A stretch of 64,000 nucleotides of DNA from Pandoraea captiosa (GTDB lineage: Bacteria > Pseudomonadota > Gammaproteobacteria > Burkholderiales > Burkholderiaceae). The notes under the pieces are model-generated. The model did not search any database, was not told the origin of the DNA, and saw only the letters and a program-made list of their open reading frames with translations. Where the stretch lies: assembly GCF_902459775.1 (NCBI RefSeq), contig NZ_CABPSQ010000007.1:62001-126000 (forward strand), written 5' to 3'. Positions 1-9,169 of this stretch are shown here, piece after piece (the first letter of the stretch is position 1; each line of letters starts with the position of its first letter). The translations under genes were made by a program, and so were the position numbers.

Positions 1-56
1 ACCTTGGGTGGCCCGTTTCGTTTTGGACGGATGAACCGGCGGGGAAGCCCGCAAGA

Positions 57-92
57 ATGTCGGCGTGAACGTCGGCGTGAATGTCCGCGTGA
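57..92. repeat. three copies of a 12-bp tandem repeat
   Basis: Three consecutive 12-mers of the form (A/G)(T/C)GT-CSGCGTGA lie just downstream of the fliR stop codon. The first 133 bases of the window show no convincing gene; the repeat may belong to a reading frame cut off by the window edge or be non-coding. No function can be assigned. Confidence 0.6.
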
Positions 93-133
93 AAGCTGAC
101 GGCCGACAAAATGGCTGACGATAGCGCTTCCGT

Positions 134-925
134 TCAGGGCTTTGGCACGAAAGCCGCCGTTGCCCGGACCATCATGTCGATGCCGATGGCATTGAAGTGG
201 TCCATGACCGGTGCGATACGCGGCATCATCAGCTCCAGCACCACCAGACCGACGCCCAGCGTGAGCGGAAAACCCACCGCGAAGATGTTCAGCTGCGGGG
301 CGGCGCGATTCAGAATGCCCAGCGCCAGATTGCAGATCAGCAGGGCGGCGACGAGCGGCAACGACAACATGAGCGCCAGCGTGAACAACTGACCGCCCAG
401 CATGGCCAGGTAATGCCACCCCCCCACGGACAACGGCGTGCTCGATATCGGCAACACGGCGAAGCTCTGGACCAGCGTGGCGTACATGACCAGATGCCCG
501 TTGGTCGCGAGGAACACGAGCATGATGACCACGTTGAGCAGCATGCCGAGCACGGCGGTGCTGCCGTCGGCGTTGGGGTTGAGCAGCGTGGCGAAGGACA
601 GCCCCATTTGCAGACCGACGAAATCGCCCGCCATGCTCACCGCAGAGAACACGACCTGCATGCACCAGCCGAGCGCCGCACCGATCATCATCTGCTGAGC
701 GAGGATCCACAGGCCTTCCCACGAGAACGGGGAGACGGCGGGCGCCGGAGCGATCACCGGCGCGAGCGTGAGCGCGACGATGCCCGCGAGCCCGATCTTC
801 ACGGTGCCGGGTACACGCGAGTCGCCGAAAAGCGGGGCCGTCATCGACAGCGCGAGCAGACGCACGAACGGATAGAGGAACGTCGCAATGACGCCGGAGA
901 GCTGATCGTAGGTGAAGCTGATCAA
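134..925 (-). CDS. fliR: flagellar export gate protein FliR
   Basis: FliR is an inner-membrane subunit of the flagellar type III export gate, assembled with FliP and FliQ at the base of the basal body. The 263-residue length is normal for the family, the N-terminus ISFTYDQL is characteristic, and about six hydrophobic segments are visible. The only codon giving this N-terminus is TTG, 12 bases after the fliQ stop codon and without a clear Shine-Dalgarno sequence, so translation is probably coupled to fliQ. It is the last gene of the leftward fliLMNOPQR run. Identity is firm; the exact start is slightly less so. Confidence 0.95.
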   Translation of the reverse strand: MISFTYDQLSGVIATFLYPFVRLLALSMTAPLFGDSRVPGTVKIGLAGIVALTLAPVIAPAPAVSPFSWEGLWILAQQMMIGAALGWCMQVVFSAVSMAGDFVGLQMGLSFATLLNPNADGSTAVLGMLLNVVIMLVFLATNGHLVMYATLVQSFAVLPISSTPLSVGGWHYLAMLGGQLFTLALMLSLPLVAALLICNLALGILNRAAPQLNIFAVGFPLTLGVGLVVLELMMPRIAPVMDHFNAIGIDMMVRATAAFVPKP

Positions 926-937
926 GGTCGAGGCGGC

Positions 938-1207
938 TTACCCGACGAGGCCGGGAATGCCGGTGAGCAACTGACGCATGTAGTCGACCATGAGATTGAG
1001 CATCCACGGACCGGCGACCACCAGCGTGATGAACACGGCGAGCAGTTTGGGGATGAACGACAGCGTCATTTCGTTGATTTGCGTGGCGGCCTGAAACAGG
1101 CTCACCAGCAGGCCGGACACGAGCGCGACGATCAACAGCGGTGCGGCGAGCAGCAGGCAGACCTGCATTGCCTGATGCGCCAGCGCCATGACGGTTTCCG
1201 GAGTCAT
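938..1207 (-). CDS. fliQ: flagellar export gate protein FliQ
   Basis: FliQ is the small export-gate subunit that packs around FliP and FliR in the inner membrane. The 89-residue protein has the two hydrophobic helices of the family (about residues 16-40 and 52-75), the typical N-terminus TPETVMALAHQAM, and a normal length. It starts with ATG 16 bases after the fliP stop and is followed after 12 bases by fliR, which fits co-transcription and a conserved fliPQR order. Confidence 0.96.
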   Translation of the reverse strand: MTPETVMALAHQAMQVCLLLAAPLLIVALVSGLLVSLFQAATQINEMTLSFIPKLLAVFITLVVAGPWMLNLMVDYMRQLLTGIPGLVG

Positions 1208-1223
1208 CTCAGTCGCCCCCGCG

Positions 1224-2030
1224 CTACATCGTGAAGCTCTGGGCGAGCGAGCCCAGCAGCAATTGCCAGCCGTCGACCACCACGAACAGCATGAGCTTGA
1301 AAGGCAGCGAGACAGTGGACGGCGACACCATCATCATCCCCATGGCCATCAGCACGCTGGCGACCACCAGATCGATGATGAGGAACGGAATGAAGATCGT
1401 GAAGCCGATCTGGAACGCGGTCTTGAGCTCGCTCGTCGCGAAGGCGGGCACGAGAATGCGCATCGGCACATCTTCGGGGCCGTTCATCGGCGGGGTCTTG
1501 GCGAGCTTGGCGAAGAGCGCGAGGTCCGCCTCGCGCGTCTGCTTGAGCATGAACGCGTGGAACGGCTTGGCGCCGGTGTCGACTGCCTGCTCAAAACTGA
1601 TCTTGTTCGCGGCGAACGGCTGATAGGCGTTGGTGTAGACCTGATCGAACACGGGCGACATGACGAAGAACGTCAGGAACAGCGCCAGACCGATCAGGAT
1701 CTGGTTCGGCGGCGAGGTCGTCACGCCGATGGCATGGCGCAGCAGCGAGAGCACGATGATGATGCGCGTGAAGGCGGTCATCATGAGCAACATCGCGGGC
1801 AGGAAGCCCAGCGACGTGAGCAGCAGCATCGTCTGCACGGACAGCGAATAGGTCTGTCCGCCGCCGGGCGCCGGTGTCGTGGTGAAGGCGGGCAGAGTCG
1901 CCTGCGCCAGGGCGATGCCCGGCAATGCCAGACAGACGAGGCATGCGAGCGCCAGACCGAGGGTCAGGCCAAGGGACAGACCGGCCTTGCGTGCAGCAAA
2001 GCGGGCAGACGACACACCGCCGGACGACAT
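1224..2030 (-). CDS. fliP: flagellar export gate protein FliP
   Basis: FliP forms the core of the flagellar type III export gate with FliQ and FliR. I start it at the ATG at 2030, which overlaps the fliO stop codon by one base (TGATG), giving 268 residues; the upstream in-frame extension is fliO sequence read in another frame. The protein has a cleavable signal peptide (about residues 16-39, ending ALA-QA), followed by membrane segments with the family hallmarks [30 protein letters not shown] and a C-terminal hydrophobic pair. The translational overlap with fliO indicates tight coupling in the operon. Confidence 0.96.
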   Translation of the reverse strand: MSSGGVSSARFAARKAGLSLGLTLGLALACLVCLALPGIALAQATLPAFTTTPAPGGGQTYSLSVQTMLLLTSLGFLPAMLLMMTAFTRIIIVLSLLRHAIGVTTSPPNQILIGLALFLTFFVMSPVFDQVYTNAYQPFAANKISFEQAVDTGAKPFHAFMLKQTREADLALFAKLAKTPPMNGPEDVPMRILVPAFATSELKTAFQIGFTIFIPFLIIDLVVASVLMAMGMMMVSPSTVSLPFKLMLFVVVDGWQLLLGSLAQSFTM

Positions 2031-2647
2031 CAGGAATCCTTCTTCATGGACTCGCGCAACTTTTGCGCAAAAGCTTGCGCGGCGCGATTGGCCTGCGCCC
2101 CCGGATGGGCGACGGCGGGCGCGGCAGGCAGGTCGGCGACGCGGTCCGCGTCGATGACATGCAGGCTGCGCACCTGGCCGGGCGCGACGCCGAGCACCAC
2201 CCAGTCGCCCGCGACCTCCACCACCACCACACGTTCGCGCTGGCCGACGGCCGCGCTTCCCACGATGCGCACGTTGCCCCCGCCGAGCGGGCGTTGCAGG
2301 CCGAAGCGCTTCGCAAGCCAGGCCAGCCCGAACAGCAGCGCGAGCACCAGTACCAGGCCGAAGCCCGTCTGGACGATGCCTGCGCCGCCAAGGCTCGGCA
2401 CCGCCGCAGCCTGCGAGGCCGCGCCTTGTGCGTAGGCGGTGGACGTGCAAAGCCAGCCAAGCGCCACGCCGGTCGGGCCGGTCAGGGTGGTCAGGGCGGT
2501 CGGGCGAATCAGTGCGGAGATCGGGGATGTCAGCAAACGGGACAGACGATGCGCCACGCGGTGCATGGCGCGAGCGGAGGCGGGCGCCGTGGCGGCGCTT
2601 GCCGCAGCACGCCGCACGGGCATGCCGCGGACTTTCGTTGCAATCAT
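2030..2647 (-). CDS. fliO: flagellar biosynthesis protein FliO
   Basis: FliO is a small membrane protein that helps FliP assemble into the export gate. The 205-residue product has a long basic N-terminal stretch, a possible signal-like segment ending near TAYAQG, a clear transmembrane helix around residues 92-112 followed by WLAKRFGL, and the FliO-type domain [20 protein letters not shown]. The ATG overlaps the fliN stop codon as ATGA and the stop overlaps the fliP start. The first 60 or so residues are unusually long for the family, so an internal start (for example Met9) is possible. Confidence 0.88.
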   Translation of the reverse strand: MIATKVRGMPVRRAAASAATAPASARAMHRVAHRLSRLLTSPISALIRPTALTTLTGPTGVALGWLCTSTAYAQGAASQAAAVPSLGGAGIVQTGFGLVLVLALLFGLAWLAKRFGLQRPLGGGNVRIVGSAAVGQRERVVVVEVAGDWVVLGVAPGQVRSLHVIDADRVADLPAAPAVAHPGAQANRAAQAFAQKLRESMKKDS

Positions 2648-3099
2648 CGGTTGAGCTTACGGATGCGTTCGGATGGCGTGATGATATCAGTCAGGCGGAT
2701 GCCGAACTTGTCGTTCACAACCACGACTTCACCCTGCGCAATGAGACAACCGTTGACCAGCACGTCCATCGGCTCGCCGGCCATGCCGTCGAGTTCCACC
2801 ACGGAGCCTTGCGCGAGTTGCAGCAGGTTCTTGATGGCGATCTTGGTGCGGCCCAGCTCCACGGTCATCTGGACCGGGATGTCGAGAATCAGATCGATGT
2901 CGTTGTGCGTGGCCGTTGCCGGATTGCCCGCCGTGGCCGCAAGCGGCTGGAACACAGGGGCGGCCGGCGCGCTCTGGGCGAAAGCGGGTTGCGGTGCGGC
3001 CGCCGCCGGCTCGGCAGCGGTCTGCTCTGCCATGGCACTGGCCCACTCGTCCGCCATGGCCTGGGCGTCGTCACCGGGCGTTTGAGGGGTATCGCTCAT
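2644..3099 (-). CDS. fliN: flagellar motor switch protein FliN
   Basis: FliN builds the lower C-ring of the flagellar switch with FliM and FliG and docks the FliH-FliI export ATPase. I start it at the ATG at 3099, which overlaps the fliM stop codon by one base; a GTG one codon upstream is also open. The 151-residue protein has an Ala/Pro-rich acidic N-terminal half and a C-terminal SpoA domain (from about residue 70) with the motifs [13 protein letters not shown] and [13 protein letters not shown]. It lies between fliM and fliO as in other proteobacteria. Confidence 0.96.
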   Translation of the reverse strand: MSDTPQTPGDDAQAMADEWASAMAEQTAAEPAAAAPQPAFAQSAPAAPVFQPLAATAGNPATATHNDIDLILDIPVQMTVELGRTKIAIKNLLQLAQGSVVELDGMAGEPMDVLVNGCLIAQGEVVVVNDKFGIRLTDIITPSERIRKLNR

Positions 3100-4097
3100 C
3101 ACTCGTTGTCCTTCGTGTAATCGCTGTGCGAATGGTTGATCATCTGGTTCACGCGCAGCGCGTATTGACCGTTGAAGACGCCGTAATTGCAGTGCATCAC
3201 GGGCACGCCGTCGACCTTGGCTTCGAGCACCTCGGGCACGTCGAGCGGAATGACGTCGCCCACGCGCATGTTGAGCAACTGCGAGAGCGTCATGTCGACC
3301 TGCGCGAGGTTCGTCACGATCTCCACGTCGGCGGCCTGCACCTGCTGCGAGAGCAGCCGCACCCAGCGCTTGTCGACTTCGAGCGTCTCGCCTTGCAACG
3401 GGCTCGAGAGCTGGTCGCGCATGGGCTCGATCATCGAGTACGGCATGCAGATGTGGAATTCGCCGCCGACCGAGCCGAACTCGATGTCGAACGTGGTCGT
3501 GACCACCACCTCATTGGGCGTGGCAACGTTCGCGAACTGCGTGTGCATTTCGGCGCGCACGTATTCGAACTCGACCGGATACACCGGTTTCCACGATGCG
3601 CCGTAGTTCTCGAACACCAGATCGAGCAGGCGCGCGATGATGCGCTGTTCGGTCTGCGTGAAGTCGCGTCCTTCGACGCGGGTATGGAACCGGCCGTCGC
3701 CGCCGAACAGGTTGTCCACCACGAGAAACACGAGATTCGGATCGAACACGAACAGCGCCGTGCCGCGCAGCGGTTTGATGTGGACCAGGTTGAGGTTGGT
3801 CGGGACGGGCAGGTTGCGAATGAACTCGCTGTACTTCTGCACGCGTACCGGGCTCACCGAAATTTCGGCGCTGCGGCGCATGAAGTTGAACAGCGCAATG
3901 CGGAACAGTCGCGAGAAGCGGTCGTTGATGATTTCGAGCGTGGGCATGCGCCCACGCACGATGCGCTCTTGCGTCGCGATGTTGTATGGCCGGATGCCGG
4001 AATGATCTTCCGAATCGGACCGGTCATCCTGTTCGCCGGTGACACCCTTCAGAAGGGCATCGACTTCTTCCTGCGACAGGAACTCCTCATGCGCCAT
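3099..4097 (-). CDS. fliM: flagellar motor switch protein FliM
   Basis: FliM is the C-ring protein that binds phosphorylated CheY and passes the signal to FliG to reverse rotation. The 332-residue protein has the conserved N-terminal CheY-binding segment LSQEEVDALL at residues 7-16, a central CheC-like domain and a C-terminal SpoA domain (RVGDVIPLDVPEVLEAKVDG). Length and ends match the family. It follows fliL after 7 bases and overlaps fliN, so the three are co-translated. Confidence 0.97.
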   Translation of the reverse strand: MAHEEFLSQEEVDALLKGVTGEQDDRSDSEDHSGIRPYNIATQERIVRGRMPTLEIINDRFSRLFRIALFNFMRRSAEISVSPVRVQKYSEFIRNLPVPTNLNLVHIKPLRGTALFVFDPNLVFLVVDNLFGGDGRFHTRVEGRDFTQTEQRIIARLLDLVFENYGASWKPVYPVEFEYVRAEMHTQFANVATPNEVVVTTTFDIEFGSVGGEFHICMPYSMIEPMRDQLSSPLQGETLEVDKRWVRLLSQQVQAADVEIVTNLAQVDMTLSQLLNMRVGDVIPLDVPEVLEAKVDGVPVMHCNYGVFNGQYALRVNQMINHSHSDYTKDNE

Positions 4098-4104
4098 GAA
4101 TCAC

Positions 4105-4587
4105 TCACTGAATTACAAACGCGGTGAACAGGACGTCGCCCACGGCTTGCTGCGGCATGTTGGCGGCGAACGGCTGCGCGACCAACGAACGGATCTCGCT
4201 TGCCAGACGGCGCTTGCCATCGATGGTGGCCAGGTCCTGCGGCTGCTTCGACGACAGCAACAACAACACTCGACTACGCACCTCGGGCATGTGCTGCGTA
4301 ATGCGGGCCTGCGTTTCGGCATCCGCCACCTTGAGCGAGAGGCCGATGTGCAGGTAGCGCTCGCCATCTTCGCCCGAAAGGTTCACCGTGAACGCGTCCA
4401 TGCTCACGAACACGGGCGGCGGGGGCGGCGGCGGTGCTTTTGCCGTTTCGTGACGTCCGGTCAGCAAATACACGGCCGTTGCGGCGCCGGCCGCTGCCAT
4501 GAGCGCAACCGCCACGATCAACAGAATCCATTTGCGCATGCCCCCTCCGGGGGGAGCCGCGGCTTGCGTCGGTGCGGGATTTGCCAT
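4105..4587 (-). CDS. fliL: flagellar basal body-associated protein FliL
   Basis: FliL is a single-pass inner-membrane protein that surrounds the stator and supports motor torque. I start it at the ATG at 4587 (MANPAPTQAAAPPGG), giving 160 residues; an AGGCG element lies about 6 bases upstream, and the longer frame adds only unlikely sequence. It has one membrane helix at about residues 19-40 (WILLIVAVALMAAAGAATAV), a proline-rich linker and the periplasmic FliL domain. It is the first gene of the fliLMNOPQR block; the 190-base gap to fliK suggests its own promoter, but I could not identify one. Confidence 0.93.
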   Translation of the reverse strand: MANPAPTQAAAPPGGGMRKWILLIVAVALMAAAGAATAVYLLTGRHETAKAPPPPPPPVFVSMDAFTVNLSGEDGERYLHIGLSLKVADAETQARITQHMPEVRSRVLLLLSSKQPQDLATIDGKRRLASEIRSLVAQPFAANMPQQAVGDVLFTAFVIQ

Positions 4588-4779
4588 GTATTCGCCTGCT
4601 ATTGGGTAATGATTGTCGGCCAACCCGCCAAGGGGTGATCGACCGAAAAGAAGGGACAATCGCGTCTAACTCGCGTCTTTGTCTTAACGGCAGAAAAACC
4701 CGCTTGCTTTAGGGTGCTGAGACGGGTGCTGCGACCGGTGCCGCGACGGGTGTCGCGACTTCAGGCATCTCAGGCTGAC

Positions 4780-6258
4780 TTACGCAAAGGTGTCCACGAA
4801 GCCGTTGCTCGCGCGCACAGGCACGGTCACGGTGGTGGCGATGGCGCCGTCGTCGGTGCTCTGGCCGAAGCCTGGCGTGCCGCGCGCGTTGCCATTGCCG
4901 TTACCGTTCCCGGCGCCGTTGCCGTTCGCGCCTTGTTGGGCAAAGGCTTGCTGCTGCGAGCTGTCGCTGCTCACTGTCGTGTTGCCCAGCGCGATGCCAT
5001 TGTTGGCCAGGCTTTCGCGCAACTGCGGCAGCGCGGCCTGCACCGCGTCGCGCACGGCGGCGTGTTGCGAGACGAACATCGCCTGCGCCGAATCGTTCGC
5101 CACGTTCAGCACCACGTGCAGCGGGCCGAGATCCGGCGGGTTCAGGCTCAGCTGTGCCGTTTGTGCGTGGGCGCCGGACAGCCACACCACCTGTTGCGAG
5201 AGCTGATGGTTCCAGTCCTGCGTACCCACGCGTGCATTCAGGGCGAGCGTGGCGGGCAGATTGGCCTGTGCCTGCAACTGCGGCGAGGCGTCTACGGCAG
5301 GCGTTGACGTTTGCGCGACCTGTGCAGCGGCCTGAGCCGCCTGTGTGGCTGTGGCAGCGGCTTGCGACACCGCGTCGCGCTGGCCTTGCGCCTGTGCGAG
5401 CGCGTCGGCCATGCGTTGTGCGTTTTGCGCGTCGGTGGCCGCGACCGGCGGGGTGGACTTTGCGTCCGTCGCCACGGGTTGTGTTGTGGGCGAAGTGGCC
5501 GCGGCGGCATTTCTGGCCAGCGTGTCGAGCGAGACGCCACCCGTCAGGGGGGTCGTCGATGCGGCCGGCGTGACCGTGCCCTTGACCGGCGTACCCGCTG
5601 CGGCGGTGGTCGTTCCCTTGGCGTCGGCTTCGGCGGCGCCAGTGCCGACCGGCGGCTGCCCCGTCAGTTGTGCTGCGCCTGCGGCCTGCATGGCTCCCGT
5701 TACGGCGGCCGTGATGGCGGCACCGGTGCCGGGCTTGCCGTCGGTGACGGTCGCGTCCGCGTTCGCCGTGGCCGGGGCGGGTGCCGTGACCTGTAGCGGT
5801 GCGTTGTTCATGGCGGCGAGCGCGACGGCAAGCGCTGCGGCCGGATCGCCCGGGGCGGCAGTTGCCTGCGTTTCCTCCTCGTCGTCCTTGCCGTCGTCGG
5901 CGTTCGACTTCGAGGGGGTTTTCGAAGCGTTCGTTTGGTTGGTCTGGCCGGTTTGGCTGCTTTGGCCACTTTGGCCACTTTGGCCCGCCTGCGTCGTCTG
6001 GCTCGTCGACGCGTTGTCGGTTGATTTGGTCGATTTGGTGCTGTTCGACGCGTCGGACGAACTCGTCTGGGTGCCCTGCGCGGCGTTGTTGTCCGTGGCG
6101 GCTGCGGGCTGCGCGCTCTGGCGCGTTTGCTGCGAGAGCACGGCGGCGAAGGGCAGTGCGCTGCTGTCGTCGCTGTTCGACGAACCGGCGCGATTGTTGC
6201 CGCTCATGGCCTGGTTGCCAGCACCGGTGGCATCGGTCAGGAAGCTCAGAATCGACAT
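4780..6258 (-). CDS. fliK: flagellar hook-length control protein FliK
   Basis: FliK is secreted during hook assembly, measures hook length and tells FlhB to switch to late substrates. The start at 6258 (MSILSFLTDATGAG) has an AGGTGA Shine-Dalgarno element about 8 bases upstream and gives 492 residues. Most of the protein is low-complexity Ser/Thr/Gln/Ala, including QSGQ and QTNQ repeats near residues 75-100, as expected for an unfolded ruler. A C-terminal Flg_hook domain around residues 355-440 carries the signature LNPPDLGPLHVVLNV and a Gln/Gly/Asn-rich tail. A second FliK-like gene lies at 14556. Confidence 0.93.
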   Translation of the reverse strand: MSILSFLTDATGAGNQAMSGNNRAGSSNSDDSSALPFAAVLSQQTRQSAQPAAATDNNAAQGTQTSSSDASNSTKSTKSTDNASTSQTTQAGQSGQSGQSSQTGQTNQTNASKTPSKSNADDGKDDEEETQATAAPGDPAAALAVALAAMNNAPLQVTAPAPATANADATVTDGKPGTGAAITAAVTGAMQAAGAAQLTGQPPVGTGAAEADAKGTTTAAAGTPVKGTVTPAASTTPLTGGVSLDTLARNAAAATSPTTQPVATDAKSTPPVAATDAQNAQRMADALAQAQGQRDAVSQAAATATQAAQAAAQVAQTSTPAVDASPQLQAQANLPATLALNARVGTQDWNHQLSQQVVWLSGAHAQTAQLSLNPPDLGPLHVVLNVANDSAQAMFVSQHAAVRDAVQAALPQLRESLANNGIALGNTTVSSDSSQQQAFAQQGANGNGAGNGNGNGNARGTPGFGQSTDDGAIATTVTVPVRASNGFVDTFA

Positions 6259-6277
6259 AGTGGGCTCACCTATTCCT

Positions 6278-6730
6278 TTAAATCGAGGACTCGGCACGGC
6301 GGCGCAGACTGCGCGCGGCGTACTCGTCGTTTTCCTTCTGCTCGCGACGCGCGACACGCACGGCAGTGCGAGCGGCTTCGCGCGAGGCGAGCGTGCCGAA
6401 GGAGTTCAGGCGGCGCTGCTGGGCCTGCCATTCGCGGCGCGCGGCCGTCAGACGCTCCTCCGCCTGCTGGAGCAGCATGGCCTGCTGTCCGATGGCGGTG
6501 TCGAGCGTATCGATGAATTGCTGGAAGTTGCGCCAGTCGCACCCTGCCATGCCCTGAACCGTCGCCGTCTGCATGCGCGTGCGGTACTCGTGACGGTACT
6601 GGCGCAGCGCTTCGAGCTGACGCTCGACTTCGGCGCGTTGCGTCTGACGCTCGCCAAGCAGGCGCGCGGCTTCGTCCACGTCCTTCTGGGCGAGTTCGAT
6701 GAGCAACTTGAGGGGCAGGGTGGAATTCAT
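6278..6730 (-). CDS. fliJ: flagellar export chaperone FliJ
   Basis: FliJ is the coiled-coil stalk protein that sits in the centre of the FliI hexamer and activates the export gate. The 150-residue protein is almost entirely charged helix with heptad-like spacing, from LIELAQKDVDEAARLLGERQ to the C-terminal EQKENDEYAARSLRR. It follows fliI after 12 bases and precedes fliK, the usual order. Sequence in this family is poorly conserved, so the call rests on length, coiled-coil character and position. Confidence 0.92.
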   Translation of the reverse strand: MNSTLPLKLLIELAQKDVDEAARLLGERQTQRAEVERQLEALRQYRHEYRTRMQTATVQGMAGCDWRNFQQFIDTLDTAIGQQAMLLQQAEERLTAARREWQAQQRRLNSFGTLASREAARTAVRVARREQKENDEYAARSLRRRAESSI

Positions 6731-6742
6731 GGCCGCCTCCGG

Positions 6743-8497
6743 TTAGTGGAACAGCCCGCGCAACTGCTGCACGGCGTCCGGATAACTGGCCCGCTCGCGC
6801 ATGCCTTGCTGCAGGAACGCTTCGAGACGGGGATAGAGCTCGATCGCCTGATCGAGCATCGGGTCGCTGCCCGGTGCGTACGCGCCCACATTGATGAGGT
6901 CGCGGTTGCGCTGGTAGCGGGAGAGCATTTGCTTGAAGCGGCGCACCGTATCGAACTGGCCATCGTCGATGAGTGCGGCCATCGCCCGGCTGATCGATTG
7001 TTCGATGTCGATGGCGGGGTAGTGACCCGACTCGGCGAGCTGACGCGAGAGCACGATGTGGCCGTCGAGAATGGCCCGTGCCGAGTCGGCGATGGGGTCC
7101 TGCTGGTCGTCGCCTTCCGTGAGCACGGTGTAGAACGCAGTGATCGAGCCGCCGCCGTCCGGGCCGTTGCCGGCGCGCTCCACCAGCGCCGGGAGCTTGG
7201 CAAACACCGAGGGCGGATAGCCCTTCGTGGCGGGCGGCTCGCCGATGGCCAGCGCGATTTCGCGTTGTGCCATGGCGTAGCGCGTGAGCGAATCCATGAT
7301 CAGCAGCACGTCCTTGCCCTGGTCGCGAAAGTACTCGGCGAGTGTGGTGGCGTAGGCCGCGCCTTGCAGACGCAACAGCGGCGAGACGTCGGCCGGCGCC
7401 GCCACGACGACGGAGCGCGCCAGACCGTCCGGCCCGAGAATGTTCTCGATGAAGTCTTTCACTTCGCGGCCACGCTCGCCGATCAGCCCCACGACGATGA
7501 CTTCGGCTTGCGTGAAGCGGGCCATCATGCCGAGCAGCACGCTCTTGCCTACGCCCGAACCGGCGAACAGGCCCATGCGCTGGCCGCGCCCCACGGTGAG
7601 CAGCGAGTTGATGGCGCGCACGCCGACGTCGAGTACGGATTCGATGGGCGCGCGGCCGAGCGGGTTGATCGGCACCGAGGCGAGCGAGGCGCTGTCGGTC
7701 ATGCCGAGCGGGCCGAAGTCGTCCAGCGGACGGCCGGCGGCATCGACCACACGGCCGAGCAGCGCTTCGCCCACGGGCAGGCGCTTGCCGTTGTGGCGCT
7801 GCTGCGGCAGCGGGCCGTCGGCAGCGGGCTCCATCGGAAACACGCGTGCGCCGGGCAGCAGGCCCGCCACTTCGGTCTGCGGCATGAGGAACAGGCGGTC
7901 GCCCCCGAAGCCGACGACTTCGGCCTCAGCGGTGGCGGGTTCGCGCGACGCGTCGTGCACGGGCAGTTCGATCAGGCAACCCGCGCCGACCGGCAAACGC
8001 AGGCCCACGGCTTCGAGCACCAGACCGGCTGCGCGCGTGAGACGACCGCAGCGGCGCGTCGGTTCGACCGCATGCACGTGCGCAATGCGCTCGCGCAGCG
8101 TGTTCTGCCAGCGGCGCAGATGCGCGTCGCGGGAAATCTCGCGCGCGTTCAGCGCATTGTGCGCGGCATGGCTGGCGGCCCTTGGCGCAGCGGCGGCGCT
8201 TTCGTGGCCCCCGTTGCCCCCGTTGTCCTCGTTGCTTCCGCCGGCATGCTGCTTTTGACGAGCCGCGTCGTCGTCGTCGCCGGAGGCAACCGGCGCTTCG
8301 TCCTGATCGACGTGATCGTCATGATCGTCGGGCTGCAACGCCCCGGCTTGCGCCGTATGTGCGTTCGTATCGATCTCATCCCACAACCGCACCGAAGGCG
8401 TGGTGCCGTCGTTGGCGGGCGCCGGCGCATGCGTGTTCTCGGTGCTGGGCAGCACCGGTGCATGGGCGGTGAGGGGGGTGAGTTCGGCGTTCACCAC
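6743..8497 (-). CDS. fliI: flagellar export ATPase FliI with a long N-terminal extension
   Basis: FliI is the hexameric ATPase that unfolds and delivers substrates to the flagellar export gate. The core from about residue 120 has the Walker A motif FAGSGVGKS near residue 310, Walker B VLLIMDS near residue 402 and the RYAMAQREI signature. The start is GTG with AAGGA upstream, so the 584-residue form is believable; this is over 100 residues longer than typical FliI (about 440-470). The extra N-terminal part is low complexity (Asp/His/Gly/Ala-rich) and lacks a recognisable domain. It overlaps the 3' end of fliH by 7 bases. Confidence 0.95.
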   Translation of the reverse strand: MVNAELTPLTAHAPVLPSTENTHAPAPANDGTTPSVRLWDEIDTNAHTAQAGALQPDDHDDHVDQDEAPVASGDDDDAARQKQHAGGSNEDNGGNGGHESAAAAPRAASHAAHNALNAREISRDAHLRRWQNTLRERIAHVHAVEPTRRCGRLTRAAGLVLEAVGLRLPVGAGCLIELPVHDASREPATAEAEVVGFGGDRLFLMPQTEVAGLLPGARVFPMEPAADGPLPQQRHNGKRLPVGEALLGRVVDAAGRPLDDFGPLGMTDSASLASVPINPLGRAPIESVLDVGVRAINSLLTVGRGQRMGLFAGSGVGKSVLLGMMARFTQAEVIVVGLIGERGREVKDFIENILGPDGLARSVVVAAPADVSPLLRLQGAAYATTLAEYFRDQGKDVLLIMDSLTRYAMAQREIALAIGEPPATKGYPPSVFAKLPALVERAGNGPDGGGSITAFYTVLTEGDDQQDPIADSARAILDGHIVLSRQLAESGHYPAIDIEQSISRAMAALIDDGQFDTVRRFKQMLSRYQRNRDLINVGAYAPGSDPMLDQAIELYPRLEAFLQQGMRERASYPDAVQQLRGLFH

Positions 8498-9150
8498 GGC
8501 AGATCCTTGCCGAGGGCGGCCATCACGCGCTGCCAGCGGGTGGCGACGGTAGCGTCGACTTCGCCGCTGGCGGCTTCGGCCTTGCAGCCGCCGCGTCCGA
8601 TCGAGGGATCGGCTCGCACGGTCCAGCCGGCAGCGCGCAACTCCGCGCCGACGTGGGACTCGACGAGTTCGACGTCTTCCGGATTGAGGAGCAGACGCGG
8701 GGCGCCCGTGAGCGGATCGTTGGTCAGCAGGTCGCGCACGATCGGCAGCAGCGTTTCCGGGTGGATCGAGAGCGTCTGATGCAAGGCCTGACGCGCGATG
8801 TCGAGCGCGAGGCCGAGCAGCGGTTCGGCGACTTCGCGGTCGATGGCGTTCACGGCGTCGCCGAACCCATGTGCGATGTCGGCGAGTTGTGCAGCGCGCG
8901 CATCGACTTCATGTTTTCCGGCGGCCTGTCCTGCGGCATAACCTTCGGCATGCCCGGCCGCGTAGCCTTGTGCGTGACCCTCGGCGCGCGCTTCTTCGCG
9001 CCAGGCGGCAATCTGCTGCACCAGCGCGGGATCGTCGAGCGGGTTGGGCGGAGCCGGTTGCGGCGGTGGCGGGGGCGGCGGCGGGTCGAACGACGCCATC
9101 TCCCAGCGTTGCCAGGCGGAGAGGCGTTCTTTCGGAATGATGGTCGACAT
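8491..9150 (-). CDS. fliH: flagellar assembly protein FliH
   Basis: FliH dimers bind FliI and tether it to FliN at the C-ring. The 219-residue protein starts with ATG ([10 protein letters not shown]), then has a run of eight prolines, followed by a helical segment with repeated GxxxG spacing ([18 protein letters not shown], about residues 60-78), a hallmark of FliH. The C-terminal half resembles the V/F-type ATPase E-subunit fold ([20 protein letters not shown] region). It lies between fliG and fliI and overlaps fliI. Confidence 0.93.
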   Translation of the reverse strand: MSTIIPKERLSAWQRWEMASFDPPPPPPPPQPAPPNPLDDPALVQQIAAWREEARAEGHAQGYAAGHAEGYAAGQAAGKHEVDARAAQLADIAHGFGDAVNAIDREVAEPLLGLALDIARQALHQTLSIHPETLLPIVRDLLTNDPLTGAPRLLLNPEDVELVESHVGAELRAAGWTVRADPSIGRGGCKAEAASGEVDATVATRWQRVMAALGKDLPW

Positions 9151-9169
9151 GCGCGCGGGCCCCGTTTCG

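Noticed and set aside
57-92. Replication iterons.
   Set aside because: Three GC-rich 12-mers beside a flagellar operon with no replication gene; simple tandem duplication is enough.
5345-8779. An 1144-codon open frame on the plus strand.
   Set aside because: It runs antisense through fliK, fliJ and fliI, has no coherent protein character or ribosome binding site, and is a typical GC-rich shadow frame.
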